Shown in pieces: positions 1 through 18,439 of a stretch of 64,000 nucleotides of DNA. The position numbers were made by a program, and so were the translations under genes. Positions within the stretch are counted from its first letter, which is position 1. Each line of letters opens with the position of its first letter. Location: NCBI RefSeq assembly GCF_000218685.1, contig NW_006763304.1, forward strand, positions 1,031,368 through 1,095,367, read 5' to 3'. Below the pieces are notes generated by a model that made no database searches, was not told the DNA's origin, and saw nothing but the letters and a program-made list of their open reading frames with translations. This DNA is from Serpula lacrymans var. lacrymans S7.9. Taxonomy: Eukaryota; Basidiomycota; Agaricomycetes; Boletales; Serpulaceae.

Positions 1-7430
<7,430 letters not shown>

Positions 7431-7855
7431 ATTTTCTTTAGACTCTCTACATTGTATACAGGATATCAATCAATTTTCGCCTTGCTAGGCTCGCTCTTGT
7501 TTGCATTTTACCGTGTGACTTGACTATCATGTCTCAAAAAGTAAGCACTATTCGAGGAAGGCACGATTAATTGAACGAGGCCGAGTACGAAAAAGCTGAT
7601 ACAAAACGTGTTCCAAACGGACGAAATCAAATAACGACGACTGGTCTAGTGCATAATCTAAGATAGAAAAGAAAAAATGAGAGTTGGATGATATTCTAAG
7701 AGAATGTGTGGATTTTGGTCATTTGTTGATAATGCAATTGAGGAAAACGAGCGGTGGTATCAATCCATGTGCGCGTCTCCTATTTTGTGGTTTGTGTCTT
7801 CCTTCATTCCTTTTGCTTCCTTTGTATCCATCTTTGCAACGAGTCATAGGCAACT
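7431..7855. other. Convergent 3' intergenic region
   Basis: These 425 bases separate the stop of the BEACH gene (+) from the stop of the F-box gene (-). They should hold both 3' UTRs. Open frames here are short and look like shadows. No other feature was seen. Confidence 0.6.
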
Positions 7856-10800
7856 TCAATTTTCCTGCTCCTCACTTCCACCGCTTTCTTCATCTTCATC
7901 TTCGTCAATATCGTCCTCTTGATCACTCACCACGCGCTTCTCCCGCTCTTTTTGGTATTCATATCCCACAAAGTTCATCACACTTGAAAAAAAAGCGCAT
8001 TAATGCACAAGTAATACAACAGGGAGAAAAGCAAAAGCAAAGAAAAAACTCACTAGATAGTACCATCCGCACACCCCACCACCACCTCCTCATGGCTCAA
8101 CTGCATCGACATCGGATTCTTCTCCGGAGTCGCCAGCCCCGCAAACTTGGCGGGCAGCGCCCCAAGCAGTCCTTTCGTATTCCCGCCACCGGCACCTACA
8201 TTCGCCAGTGCAGCCCACGCACCACTCAACTGTACGATATCCGTGTCGATATCCACAGAAGGAGGAGAGACCGGTCCGAGGTTCAAGCCGCCTTCACTTC
8301 CTTCATCCTCACCATCTTCATCTTCATCCTCGTCGGCGTCGCGTATACTCTGCTTGTCTTGGTGCGTAGACATCAAAATCTATCAGTGGACCAACAAACG
8401 CCCATCACCATCAGTCCCTACACTGAAGCCAAGGCAAGAACAAAAGAAAAAAGAAAACCCACCCTCCGATCAGCCCCCGCCCTCGAACTAAACCTCGTCG
8501 CCGTCACCACCCGCCTCTTCCTCGGGTCCACCGCACCAACCGCCACATCTGGCGTCTCCACCAACGCCACCAGCTTCGGCGGAGCCGTCAAAATCGCAGC
8601 ACGGCCATACCTCACAGCAAACGGCGATCCCATCAACGGCGTACCCGCCCCAGCCCTAACAGAAGTCGGCGTCGGCAGCCCACTCAGTCCAAACGCGCTC
8701 CTCCGCCCACTAGGCGTGCCAGCGCGCGGTGAGGGGCTGAGGGGCGTCCCAGGCGTCAGAGGGCTTGCAAGGCTTGCCCTTCCTCCTCTATCGAGCGAGC
8801 TCCGTCCTACAGCGGAACCGTTGCCCGACGTGGTAGAGACGGCGAGCGATTGGCGACGTTGAGGCGTCGTGGTAGAGGTGATAGAGCTTGAGGTGATGCT
8901 CCGCGCGAGAGAAGAGGATGTCGTGGAACGAGCAAGGGTGGAAGAGGTGCGAGTACGTGGTTGGAGAGGCGTTGGCCCTGGTGGTGCGGGACTCGCCTCG
9001 CCTCCGTTGGCGCTCGCGGCACCGGGAGCGAGTTTGGTATCTTGCTCGGTCCACTGAAGATGCAAAATCACGGATTTCGTGGCACACTTTACGAACCCGA
9101 GTCAGCAAACGAGTACCAGTAGATTTAACACGAAGAAGGATAAACGTACCGTCATCTGCGTCCCCTTCGCTGCAAACCATCTACCGCACACAGTGAGTTC
9201 ATCCGTCACGTCGTCGTTCCAGTAAAAGAAGGGGGACTCACTGTAGCATATTATTCGGTGCGGCGCCCACATTGAACAACTTGGCGTTGAGCACAGGATC
9301 GCCGCCTCCAAGCTCCGAGAGCTTAAACTGCGAAACCATCTCTCTGCGCTCTACACAATAATAAGGTAGATAAAATCAGCATCAGCTCAGCATTAACATC
9401 AGCTACAACAAGCCTCGACGCCCCCCACACGAGCCCAAGATCCCCCGAATCAATCCACCAAATCCCCCCAACCCAGCCCAACGATCGACCGAACCTAATT
9501 TTTTTTATTAAAAAAAAGACACTCACTAATCGAAAACACCCTCACGATCCCATCAATCGTCACGCTAACCACCCTCTCCCCTTCCCCTCCTGCGACACCC
9601 CCGTCTCCCTGTATGATCTGTACCCCAATATTGATCGTCGTCTGCTGTCCAAACCGCACAATCTTCGTCCCCGCCCTCCAATCCCAGCACACCAGCGCCT
9701 TGTCGGCACCGGCGGAGACGAGGTTCTTGGAGGAGAGGGCGACGGCGCGGATGCCGTTCAGGTGGCCGGCGAGCTGTTGGAGAGGCGTGAAGGTGAGGGA
9801 GGAGTAGAGGTGGACGCGGCTGGAAGACGGGAGGTTAGCTATGTGAGTGAAGCAAGGGTGCGCGAGGGGGAAGGAAATATATCGATGCTCACCCGACATC
9901 ATGGAACCCGACAACAAACACCTCTTCCTCTGCGAGGAAATCAACACAACTCACAGGCTTCTTCACCTGTATGCATTTTTTCATCTCGCCAGTCTCTATA
10001 TCCCAGAACCGGATCGTCTCATCGTACGACCCACTGATCAGGCGTTTACCTGGACAAAACAACAGGCGAATCGTTAGCCAGCTGAACAACCCCATATTTA
10101 TATACGCGACGCGAATGCTTATACTGCCTTCCACCTGACTCAACAACTCGCACGAGATCGAAATGTATCAGATCATCGATCCACTCCAATGGACGCCGAA
10201 GGACGAAAAATGCAGCGCTAAAACCATAGATAAACCAACACACTCACCTCTCAGCAACAACGTGGTGCAGAAATTCGAATGTCCATTCAAGAACCTAATA
10301 GTCTGCGGCAGTGCATGCCTGAAATTGGACTCGCGATGATGCAATGAGCGGTACAGCACTTCCCTATAATGATTTGCATTAGTCAATCAGTTTCTTTTTC
10401 ACTGACCCGCCAATTCAAGTTCGTTGGGATGAAGTTACCGGAAATAAGAATGCAAAATTCGGGAACACGAAAAAGCACATTCCGAACAGAGGAAATTTGA
10501 CTCACCACCCCTCAGGTCTTTCTGGCTTCTTGAGACCCACCGGATCATCCTTCGTGATCCGCAGACAGTGATAACGCCATAACGCAGGGTGATGCGTCAG
10601 TTCGGACCATTTCTTGCTCACCTATCATCAGGAGTTAGCTAGAGCTCAATTCCCCGGCTCGTCAAGTTTTGTAAAATTAAGAAAGCGACGGTTATATCAA
10701 TCAACCTCTGCGGCAAGAAAAAAAAGACCAAGAGCAACAAAGACTATCAAGATGTAATGAGATAGAATATCAAGCAGTAAAGCAACGAAATAAAAGGCAT

Positions 10801-12695
10801 CAAACAAAGCAATGACTCACCACCCTGCATGCTCCTACCACTGAGCTCACCTCGAGCTCGCGCAGTATACGCACACCAAGCTCGGACGGGAGGTGAGAGA
10901 GAATGTCGAATGTGGACCGCAAGTATTTTTGAAGGAGAAGGATTTGGAGACGGATGTCTGTTGGGAGGAGGGCTGGTGGGGGAAGCAAAGGTTAGCGCGA
11001 GAAGATGTGCATCATCAAGGGCTGGACGTACATTCTAGAATGATGTGAATTCTACGATGCGAGGTAGGACGTCAGTATCGCTGGTAGATACGTTAGTAGA
11101 AGAAGACAACTGACAAACGCCCCTTCTTCTCTTTCCCCATCACCCTTACACATTTCTTGACGGCAGTCTCATCGAAAACTTTCAAAGCTTTGACCAAATC
11201 CAGGTCCTCGGCACCTTCTTCCTGGCCGATCTCATGTCCTCCGTTTGCCTTCCTACGCCCACCACACACGCAGTCATATCCGCCATCTGACGCGTCGCGA
11301 CTGTGGCTCTGTTGGGCCTGTTGAGATTTGAGGATGGCGACTTCAGCTTGAAGAGCGTGGAGCTGTGCGGCAGCGCTTGCTTGTGAGCGCTCGAGGAGAC
11401 GTTTGAGAGCCGTTATTTTTGAGGTATGGAGGGTGAGAAGGGTTGCGAGGGCTTGGGTTATCTGCGGTGAAAGAAAAGGAGGTAAGAAATGCGATATACG
11501 CATTAACGTTTGACGCAGAAAAGGAACAAGGTTGCACAGACCTCTTCATCTTCTGCGCTGTCGTTGATGTCTGTGACGATTTCAAAGTCATCGCCGTCTT
11601 CGTCCCATATAGCTGGGGGCATGAACGCGTCTAAAGATGATTGAGAGTCACGTGACAGCATAGGAGGAGGTGACTGTGAAAAAGACTATGAGAGTGTGAT
11701 CTCGATGCGGGGGAGAGGCATACCTCGACGTGTTCGTCCGAGTTGAGGCTGATGGAACGACCGCGTGCAGCTAGTGAGTTTGAGAGGAGGGCGACCTGTT
11801 CTGTGCGCATATTTATATTTGGGGAACGGTGGGTGCGGTGGGTGAGAGGAGATTGGTGAGTGCGGGCAAGGACGGAGGCGCCTGAGCCGGTGCGTGACTT
11901 CTGGATCTTTTCTGCTGAGGCACGAATGGCTGGGGAGTGGTTTGGGGGAGTTGCGGTGCCGTGGGTGGTGTCAGCATTCGTGCTGTGATGGTTGGCATTG
12001 ATGTTTTGTGGAGAAACGAGGTTGATGGCTGATCTGGAAGTGATTTTTGCAGGGCTGGGAGAGGTGATGCTGACGCTGACGGGGGACTGGGTGGACTCTG
12101 TGGTTGTGCGTGGTGGAGTGCGGCTGACGTCTGACATCAAGCGGGTGCGGTGGGAAGAGGGAGAGTGCACAGACGAGACAGAGGTGGAGTAGAGCGAGCT
12201 GGTGCGGGCCAGACGACGCGTGCTCGCAACAGACGCGCTTGAGTTTGGGGACACAATCCCACTCGCGCTCGACTGTCGAGGGCCAGGCTGAGGGCGGCGG
12301 ACGGCGGCGGACGGCGAGTCGGTGCACATGGGGGCGGGGACGGCCGAGTGGACGGGGGCAGAGGAGCGGCGTGGGTTGGCAGACGACGACAGAAAGGGAA
12401 TAGACGACGAGAGCCGCTTGTTGGCAGACGACGGCAGCGGGACAGGCGTGGCGTTCGGCGACCGGGTGCGGGTGCGGACGCGACTCACGCTCAGTGCAGC
12501 ACTGGCATTACTCGCAGTGCTCTTTGCAGCCACCGACCGAGTCGTGCTCGCGGTGCTCGTGCTGTTGCTCGTGCGCATGACGTGGTTGGGTTTGATCGTC
12601 GTGACGTCACTCACCAACGATGCGTTCGACAGCGCGCGTGCTTTCGTCCTCGATGACGTCCTCGAAGACTGGCCGGTCGACGATGACACTGACAT
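7856..12695 (-). CDS. F-box/WD40-repeat protein (candidate SCF ubiquitin ligase substrate receptor)
   Basis: The product looks like a substrate-recognition subunit of an SCF ubiquitin ligase. A Ser/Thr/Pro-rich N-terminal tail of about 350 residues (11710-12695) comes first. An acidic segment ([16 protein letters not shown], near 11590) and a coiled coil (about 11200-11465) follow, then an F-box (10820-10910, with [16 protein letters not shown]). The WD40 blades include [18 protein letters not shown] and [19 protein letters not shown] Ser/Pro-rich insert lies in the last part (8500-9070). The C-terminus rejoins WD40-like sequence ending [18 protein letters not shown] and an acidic tail that stops at 7856. 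I chose the ATG at 12695 (MSVSSSTGQ) because the frame upstream only offers GTG. At least nine introns are needed. The F-box plus WD40 order is like Met30, Cdc4 and Pof1, but I cannot assign orthology. Confidence 0.85.
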
Positions 12696-13326
12696 CGAAC
12701 GAACGAGTGCTTTGGTCGTATGCGATAGCACCTCAACCTACTCAAAACTGCCAACCACGCGTCATTCCCACGCTCTGTGGCTTACCAAGACACGCATACA
12801 GTCAGTCGAGCATATAACCAACCCTTTCTCCATAGAACACCATGCGCTTTCTCCCACTCGCAGCATCTCTCCACTTCAACGTTTTCTGATTCTCTTATGA
12901 ATATTCCATGTCGACCAAACTTGATCGCTGTCTCTTCTTTCCGCCATCATTATTCTACCCCGGGCCATCAGTGATCGCGCTACTCTACCCTATCAGCAAC
13001 GGCGCTCCAACCACTAGTCATCACTGCATTAATAGCTGTTTTCAGCTCTCACTATAAGCGCTACTGTCCAACGGGAGGCATACACAACACAGCTTATGCA
13101 ATGCAACCTACACCGTCCTCATTAGCCCTCATGCTACCAATATCTCCATACAAGCTTTGACAGCGTACGCTTCCAGCCCAACGTCTCTGTTTACATGGTG
13201 ATTTCAATGCTCGTTCTCAGCCTTTGATGCACTTCCGCGCCCATTAACGAGTTATTCAATTTTTTGGCTTTGCATCCTTCAGACGCAGTCTGAAACCCAC
13301 TGAATGGGAAAGTCATTTTTCTCCTC
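12696..13326. other. Upstream region of the F-box gene
   Basis: No convincing gene is present. On the minus strand it holds a TATA-like GGTTATATG at about 12811-12819, roughly 115 bases before the F-box ATG. It also holds a block that is repeated upstream of the neighbouring kinase-like gene (12752-12781 matches 15481-15510). Confidence 0.5.
12752..12781. repeat. Upstream conserved block, copy 1
   Basis: A 30-base segment with 28 of 30 bases identical to 15481-15510. The shared core is ACGCGTCATTCCCACGCTC. Weaker similarity continues for about 300 bases on the side away from the F-box gene, including a TATA-like stretch and a CTTTCYGCCA...ATTAYYCC stretch. Confidence 0.7.
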
Positions 13327-15366
13327 TCAGTCAACGTCTGTCCTTGTGAGGTGCTTGAACAGGTGTCGGTCATGCTCAGCTAATATCTTTCCGCCACGTT
13401 TCACCCCCTCATGCCAGCCCATCTCGTCTACCATGTTGATATCCGCGGGATAACGTACATCCCCCAACTTTCCACACCAATCGAAATCGACCAGCTTTAT
13501 AGACGAGGTCCCACGGTACTTGTAGAGAATCACATTGGGGCTTCGCAACTCTCCAAAAACAAACCATGGAGCAGTTGGACAGCCTTTGCGAGCGCACTGA
13601 TCGCAGTTGCAGATAGTCCACCGACAACGCCAGTGGCAGACTCTCCCTTCACTAACTCTATCACCACAACGTACATCGCCACCTCGTTTGGTTTCCCCCA
13701 GTAAAATAACTTTGGCGCGAGGCCATCCTTCGCCAACAGTGCATGGGCCTCTATGCAGTAAGTGTCGGTGAACTTGACGACAACGTCCACCTCGTGGTCT
13801 TCGCCAGGTATATGTGTAGAGGCCATAAAAACGATCTTGTCCGAGTTTTGAGGATGAAGCCGATAACGGTATTTGAGCTGAATGTCGCCGTTGGAAAGAT
13901 GGAATGAAGTCATATAGGGGAATAATGGTGAATTCATAGGAGTGGCGCGTGCAGAAGAAGCGAAACGACCCTTTAAAGTGTGCGATGGTTAGTTGGGAAG
14001 GGGGAAAAGACTGGAATAGTAGGCGTGCAAATCGGCAATGCCTTCTTTCAAAAGACGTAAGGCCCGAGCAACATTGTACACCTGGTTGTTTAATCTCGGA
14101 CCTCCACCAAGGTAGATGTTCTCCGTCAAACGTTGGGAAATGAAGCGATCTGTGAAAACGGCGCCAGAGATGGTCATGTTACACTCAGAAATCCCGACAA
14201 GGAACGAAGGACAACAAGAAACAGCCCGAAGTGGCCGATGCTGCAACCATCTCAGCTTGCCAGGCCAAACCAGAAGAATTCATCTCACCTGCTCTGCTGA
14301 ATAGAAACATACATAATCAGCCTCTGCCTGGTGGGTGGGATCACATCCACCATCTCCAAGTCCGTTTTTGAGCTCAGTGAAACACAGCGTGGCATCCGTT
14401 TCGCTGGTGTTCTTGTATATGACAACAGGCCGCATTGTGATCACACCATCGAGTTCCATCGCTGCGAGAATATCCTTATGAACGAAGTTGGCAAAGGAGT
14501 CCAAGCTTATTCTTCGTTCAAACTCAGTCGCGTAGAAATGAGCAGACTTGACAATAAAGTCGTATGCCAATCCCAGCTCCTCATCGCTAAAAGTGGAGGG
14601 GTCGATATCGGAGGCCATCCCCGTTCGAAATGTGGTGAATGCAAGATGATAGATCTCGATCCGAGGCGCCGTCAACTCGACGAGTCGTCCATTGTATATG
14701 GCATCAAGCTCGCTTTCTTTCTACTTCAAACAAAGAACTGAATTCCTCGCGCCTGTAGAAGGTGAGTCGCGCGTGAAAGCTGCCCGAACGACCGTCTCTC
14801 GATCTATACAACTGTTACAGGTATATAGGTGTTTCAGCAGATCTAGACTCACCAAAGATTTGTGTCTCCTCGATAGAGTCAAGGGCACGACGTGGCTCCC
14901 GGGGGTCTATGAGAGGAAGTTGATCAAGCGAAGAAACGACACCACGAAAAGGGAGACGTACAGAATACCACTAACACTCGCCCCTCCTCACTATGTCCAC
15001 GCCTGACTTTCTCACCTGAAAACCGGCGGATTACCTTTTCCCTGAAGAAGGTCTCGTCAAGGTCCCCCAGAAATTCCGTGATCCCGTTTATACTACAGTC
15101 TGTCATATCGGGAATGGGGTGGAGAAGCTGTAGGGGTGTCAGTCACATCGAGAGCAACACAGCTGCTTATGATAACGTTCCTCATACACAACAATATGAA
15201 TTTCTTTAGTTAGGTCCGTTTCGAACCGTGGAGAGCGAATATAGGTTTTGGCAGCCTGCTCCAGCTCGAGGAAAGTGTCGTCCTTGGAAAGGCTTTGATA
15301 AAACCCTTTTGAGACGATATCCGGACCTAAAGACTTATGCTCGGCCAAGATGTAATAGAGTTCCAT
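13327..15366 (-). CDS. Protein-kinase-like gene of an agaricomycete multi-copy family, apparently frameshifted (possible pseudogene)
   Basis: Spliced exons run from MELYYILAEHKSLGP (ATG at 15366) through an alpha-helical N-terminal region, then SISECN-like core FLVGISECNMTISGAVF (about 14180) and DRFISQRLTENIYLGG, to a kinase-like C-lobe with VVVKF, LVDFDWCGKLGDVRYP and a stop at 13327. The DFDW stretch matches the DFG position of this lineage-expanded kinase-like family. Two things are odd. The helix ending KAVQLLH and the catalytic loop FVFGELRSPNV lie in different frames that meet at 13564-13565, and no intron fits there, so one base seems to be missing. The catalytic loop has Glu in GELR where relatives I know of carry Asp. 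Without the frameshift the product would be about 560 residues. Family assignment is moderate; the break could also be an assembly error. Confidence 0.6.
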
Positions 15367-16496
15367 GGCGGGTGTGAGTTAGTCTCCTTTAGCCGACCCC
15401 GACCAAAACAAGGATAGTACGACTGGAATTCGAACGACCGAGTGCAAAACTTTCAAAGGTCGTGTTCAGATAGACAGGGGCAACTACGCGTCATTCCCAC
15501 GCTCGGTGGCATCAACGCGATCACTCCCAAAACATATTCATATCCAGTTTTGAGCTTGCATCCAGGTTATATAGCCAACCATAGCTCCATAAAACAGTAC
15601 GCCATTACTCCGCCCATAGATCACTGTCGTGACTCTCGTTCACAACCACGAATATCGATATCTGGTGCACATGCCTAGTCACTGTGTCTCTACTACTTTC
15701 TGCCAGCATTACCCCGCCTGAACGATCGACGACCACCCTACCACTACGTTATCACTCGAACCGCCAGTCGTCACCGCGTCACCCACGCCATCATGATTCT
15801 TACAGCTGGTCACTAGTGTGCTGCCAATGCATAGCTTACCCCCTCAACACCTTTCCTTTATAATAACAATCTGCCCTTTAAACCAGAGCATCACCGTATG
15901 TTTTTACCATAAAAAGATAGTGCACATACATATTTGGGAAGTGTTCCTGGAACATTCCTTGATGGATTGATGGGGAGGCTCACAGCAAGATCTGTCAGAG
16001 GCTCTCACAGAGTGTGTAAAGAGGGTCAAAATTTATGTTTTTTTTATAACATTAATTATAGTGTTTAGGAGGTGTTATTTACATATGGATGTGCAAGTGC
16101 TTGAAATAATTATTGTAGAAGAAAAAATATATTGGGAATTTGGGGGAACCCTCTGGAGAGAGGGTGGTCTTACAGATGGGTTATTGCTAACATAAAAACC
16201 CTGTCTGTAAGACCCTGGGAACCTCTTGAAAGTGCTGCCAAGGGTGTCCACAGGCACTTCCCTCGCCTTGTCTTTGATGGGACGCGGGAGAAGACATTTA
16301 TGTTGACTGGGTATATTTTTAGAGGAGAAGGATCAGAATGCAGAGTGATACTAGAATGGCCAGTGAGGTTTGAATGGATTTAAGAAAATCAGGGAGGAGA
16401 AATGGGGCTGAATGCAGCAGGAGGACACAGAAAGTCAGAACAGCCATGGTGGTATGAAGCGGACTCGGAGGACAAGAGGCATTTACTGACGGACAT
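15367..16496. other. Intergenic region between kinase-like gene and retrotransposon
   Basis: No gene was recognised in these 1130 bases. The first part (to about 15850) resembles the region upstream of the F-box gene and includes a TATATAAC-type sequence near 15565 on the minus strand. Further on there is an AT-rich part (16030-16130) and a short inverted repeat, GTCTTACAGA at 16167-16176 against TCTGTAAGAC at 16204-16213, of unknown meaning. Confidence 0.5.
15481..15510. repeat. Upstream conserved block, copy 2
   Basis: This block matches 12752-12781 at 28 of 30 positions. It lies about 115 bases before the start codon of the kinase-like gene and is in the same orientation to that gene as copy 1 is to the F-box gene. 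Confidence 0.7.
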
Positions 16497-18317
16497 TGTC
16501 GATGATGAGAACTGTTGTTAGAAAACCACACACAAAACAAACTAACACACAATCCTCCCAGATTCCACGGAACTTGTTTATGGGCTTTGCCTCCTAGAAC
16601 AGTGGAGTGGTCTGGTTGTTCGTGGGGTGGTACGTATAAAGATCCTTCAAAGTAAAACCCAGTGGTGTATGAGTGTGGGTTTTGAGGAGGAGGGATAGTT
16701 GAATTTATAGAAAGATAGGGGGTTTGTGGCGAGTATAGATGAGCACTACCTTGCTAATCGTAGCACAAGGTAGGTTTGAGAACAACGAGGATGACGAGGT
16801 GACGAGGTTCCCAGTGATAGCAGGCTCCTGATGCACAAACTGTAGTGCTCAGAAGGACTCTAATCGAAGGGGATGACAATCACTTTCAAAAGTGACGAGT
16901 GACGATGACAGCAGTTAACAGTGGTAGAAGTGGGAAGTGTTGTGACCACACTGGATCACAAGTAGCAGTAAGAAGTGGACTTAAGATTAGAGAAGAAGTC
17001 TGGAATCGAGTTCTTGTTTTTTTTTTACAAGGTAAAATACAGGGGTTTATATAGTAAAAGAGAAGTAGGCTATGCACAGTATAGCTGTGCAAAAAGAATG
17101 AGAAAGAATATGAAGGAAGGAATGTACGCTGACGAATCCTGCGTAGGTAGTACAGGATAAGATTGTCAAAAAAAGAAAAGAAAGGGATAGAACAATAAAT
17201 GCTGTGAGTAATATCACAGGTTTGTACAGCCATAAAGTAAAGTCCAATAGCAAAAAGAGAGCAGGAAAATCATGATGTCATGGGAAGATGCAGTAAAAAA
17301 AGAGCAAGGCAAAACACTATCAGTATCAACACAGTTCCTTTATTGTCAGTCAGGCATTCTAAAAAAATATGTGTCCATAAAAATGATTCAAAAATCAAAA
17401 ATAATCGCACTGTAAATGAATGTTCTGCTGAAAAAAAAGAAACTGGAGCCACCGGTCCACCACCTAGTCCAAATCTGACAGTTCCATGGCCTTACCAATG
17501 GACTGGTTGTGTTGGACCACCTGATCAAATGAGGGAGGGAGAGGAGTAGTTCCAATTTGGAACAAGTGAGTCCCAGGCAGCGTGTGGTAGGTGTAGCTGT
17601 AGCGAAGACGATGGACAAATGATAAGTGTACCCAAGTGAATGGGACAGCGATGAACATGGGCAACGCAAGGGGATGAACCTTCTCCAGCTCAAAAATTAC
17701 CCACCCACGCTCCAACCAGGCAAGACGAGCGACCGATGTTTTGATAGTATATGATGGCAGATCGACGTCATGAAGATGGACCTGTTGCCCTATTTGGACC
17801 GGCCGCCGGGGCTTTGCTGATATCAGCAGTGGCACGTGGTAGTCAACGGATCGGCGACGGAAGCGGATAGGAAGTGGTGACATCAGAAATGGTGGGGGTG
17901 CAAAGAAGATGAGGAGGAGGAGGGTGGAGGTGACGAGGAGGTGAACTAAAATGGGGACCCAGAAACGACCGTCGGGTGAGAATAAAAAGGAGAGGAAGGG
18001 GCCCATGGTGGGGCTAGGCAAAGGAAGGGGAGTAAGGGAAACGACAAAAGCAAGGGCGCAATGCAATGTGTAGCCAGTGGCGACGCGAAAATTTGCCAAA
18101 ATGCCGAAATGCGGAAAGTACCGGATGGAAAAGCAAAGGTGAGCGTGACTGGATTGCCTAATAGAGGTGGTGCTGATCAGCCACAAGTTCAAAAAGGGCA
18201 ATATTAATTACTATTCCACGTGGCACTGTGCCTGTGTGGCGCAAAGGCGAGTCTTTTTGAATATTCGCTTCGTTATTGACACCTGTCCATGCTACCAATC
18301 AACTTTGGTGCATGACA
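16497..18317 (-). repeat. 3' LTR of the Ty3-type element
   Basis: This is the left copy of the 1821-bp LTR. It begins TGTCGATGATGAG and ends GCATGACA on the plus strand, so it reads TGTCATGC...ATCGACA in the element's orientation. It aligns base for base with 25608-27428 at a constant offset of 9111. The differences I found are at 17530, 17663, about 17801-17815 and 18052, all inside the LTR-borne ORF. Confidence 0.95.
17464..18201 (-). CDS. LTR-internal 245-codon ORF, left copy (function unknown)
   Basis: An intact ATG-to-stop frame of 245 codons lies inside the LTR and starts about 117 bases from its 5' edge. The predicted protein has a hydrophobic run near residues 80-105 (WVPILVHLLVTSTLLLLIFF) that could span a membrane, followed by a mixed-charge part with HLHDVDLPSYTIKTSVARL. 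I recognise no domain. It differs from the right copy at two protein sites (RR against GG, L against S); the other two changes are silent. It may be a chance frame, but it is intact in both LTRs. Confidence 0.35.
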   Translation of the reverse strand: MPFLNLWLISTTSIRQSSHAHLCFSIRYFPHFGILANFRVATGYTLHCALAFVVSLTPLPLPSPTMGPFLSFLFSPDGRFWVPILVHLLVTSTLLLLIFFAPPPFLMSPLPIRFRRRSVDYHVPLLISAKPRRPVQIGQQVHLHDVDLPSYTIKTSVARLAWLERGWVIFELEKVHPLALPMFIAVPFTWVHLSFVHRLRYSYTYHTLPGTHLFQIGTTPLPPSFDQVVQHNQSIGKAMELSDLD

Positions 18318-18337
18318 TCCACGGACAACTTGAAATT

Positions 18338-18355
18338 GCAACTGTCCCCAGTTGC
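18338..18355. other. Perfect 7-bp hairpin close to the 3' LTR
   Basis: GCAACTG and CAGTTGC (plus strand) flank a TCCC loop, 20 bases inside the 3' LTR edge. Read in the element's orientation, the loop and stem contain the purine-rich run CTGGGGACAG. A classical polypurine tract directly against the LTR is not visible, so this purine run is the nearest candidate. Confidence 0.5.
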
Positions 18356-18439
18356 TTCCATAAAGGTAGGGTCATAGGGAATGAAACATGGCAACACATT
18401 GAAGGGTCATGTCAGCATAAAATTCGTTCAGGTAAGTCA

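Noticed and set aside
12322..12900. 192-codon plus-strand frame
   Set aside because: It lies antisense to the Ser-rich first exon of the F-box gene, whose codon bias produces long open frames on the opposite strand.
16167..16213. Inverted repeat GTCTTACAGA/TCTGTAAGAC near the retrotransposon
   Set aside because: The arms are only 10 bases, with no flanking duplication, so an element cannot be supported.
16497..18317. Several short plus-strand ORFs in the LTRs (for example 17280-17549)
   Set aside because: They are low complexity and opposite to the element's coding strand, with no features beyond being duplicated along with the LTR.
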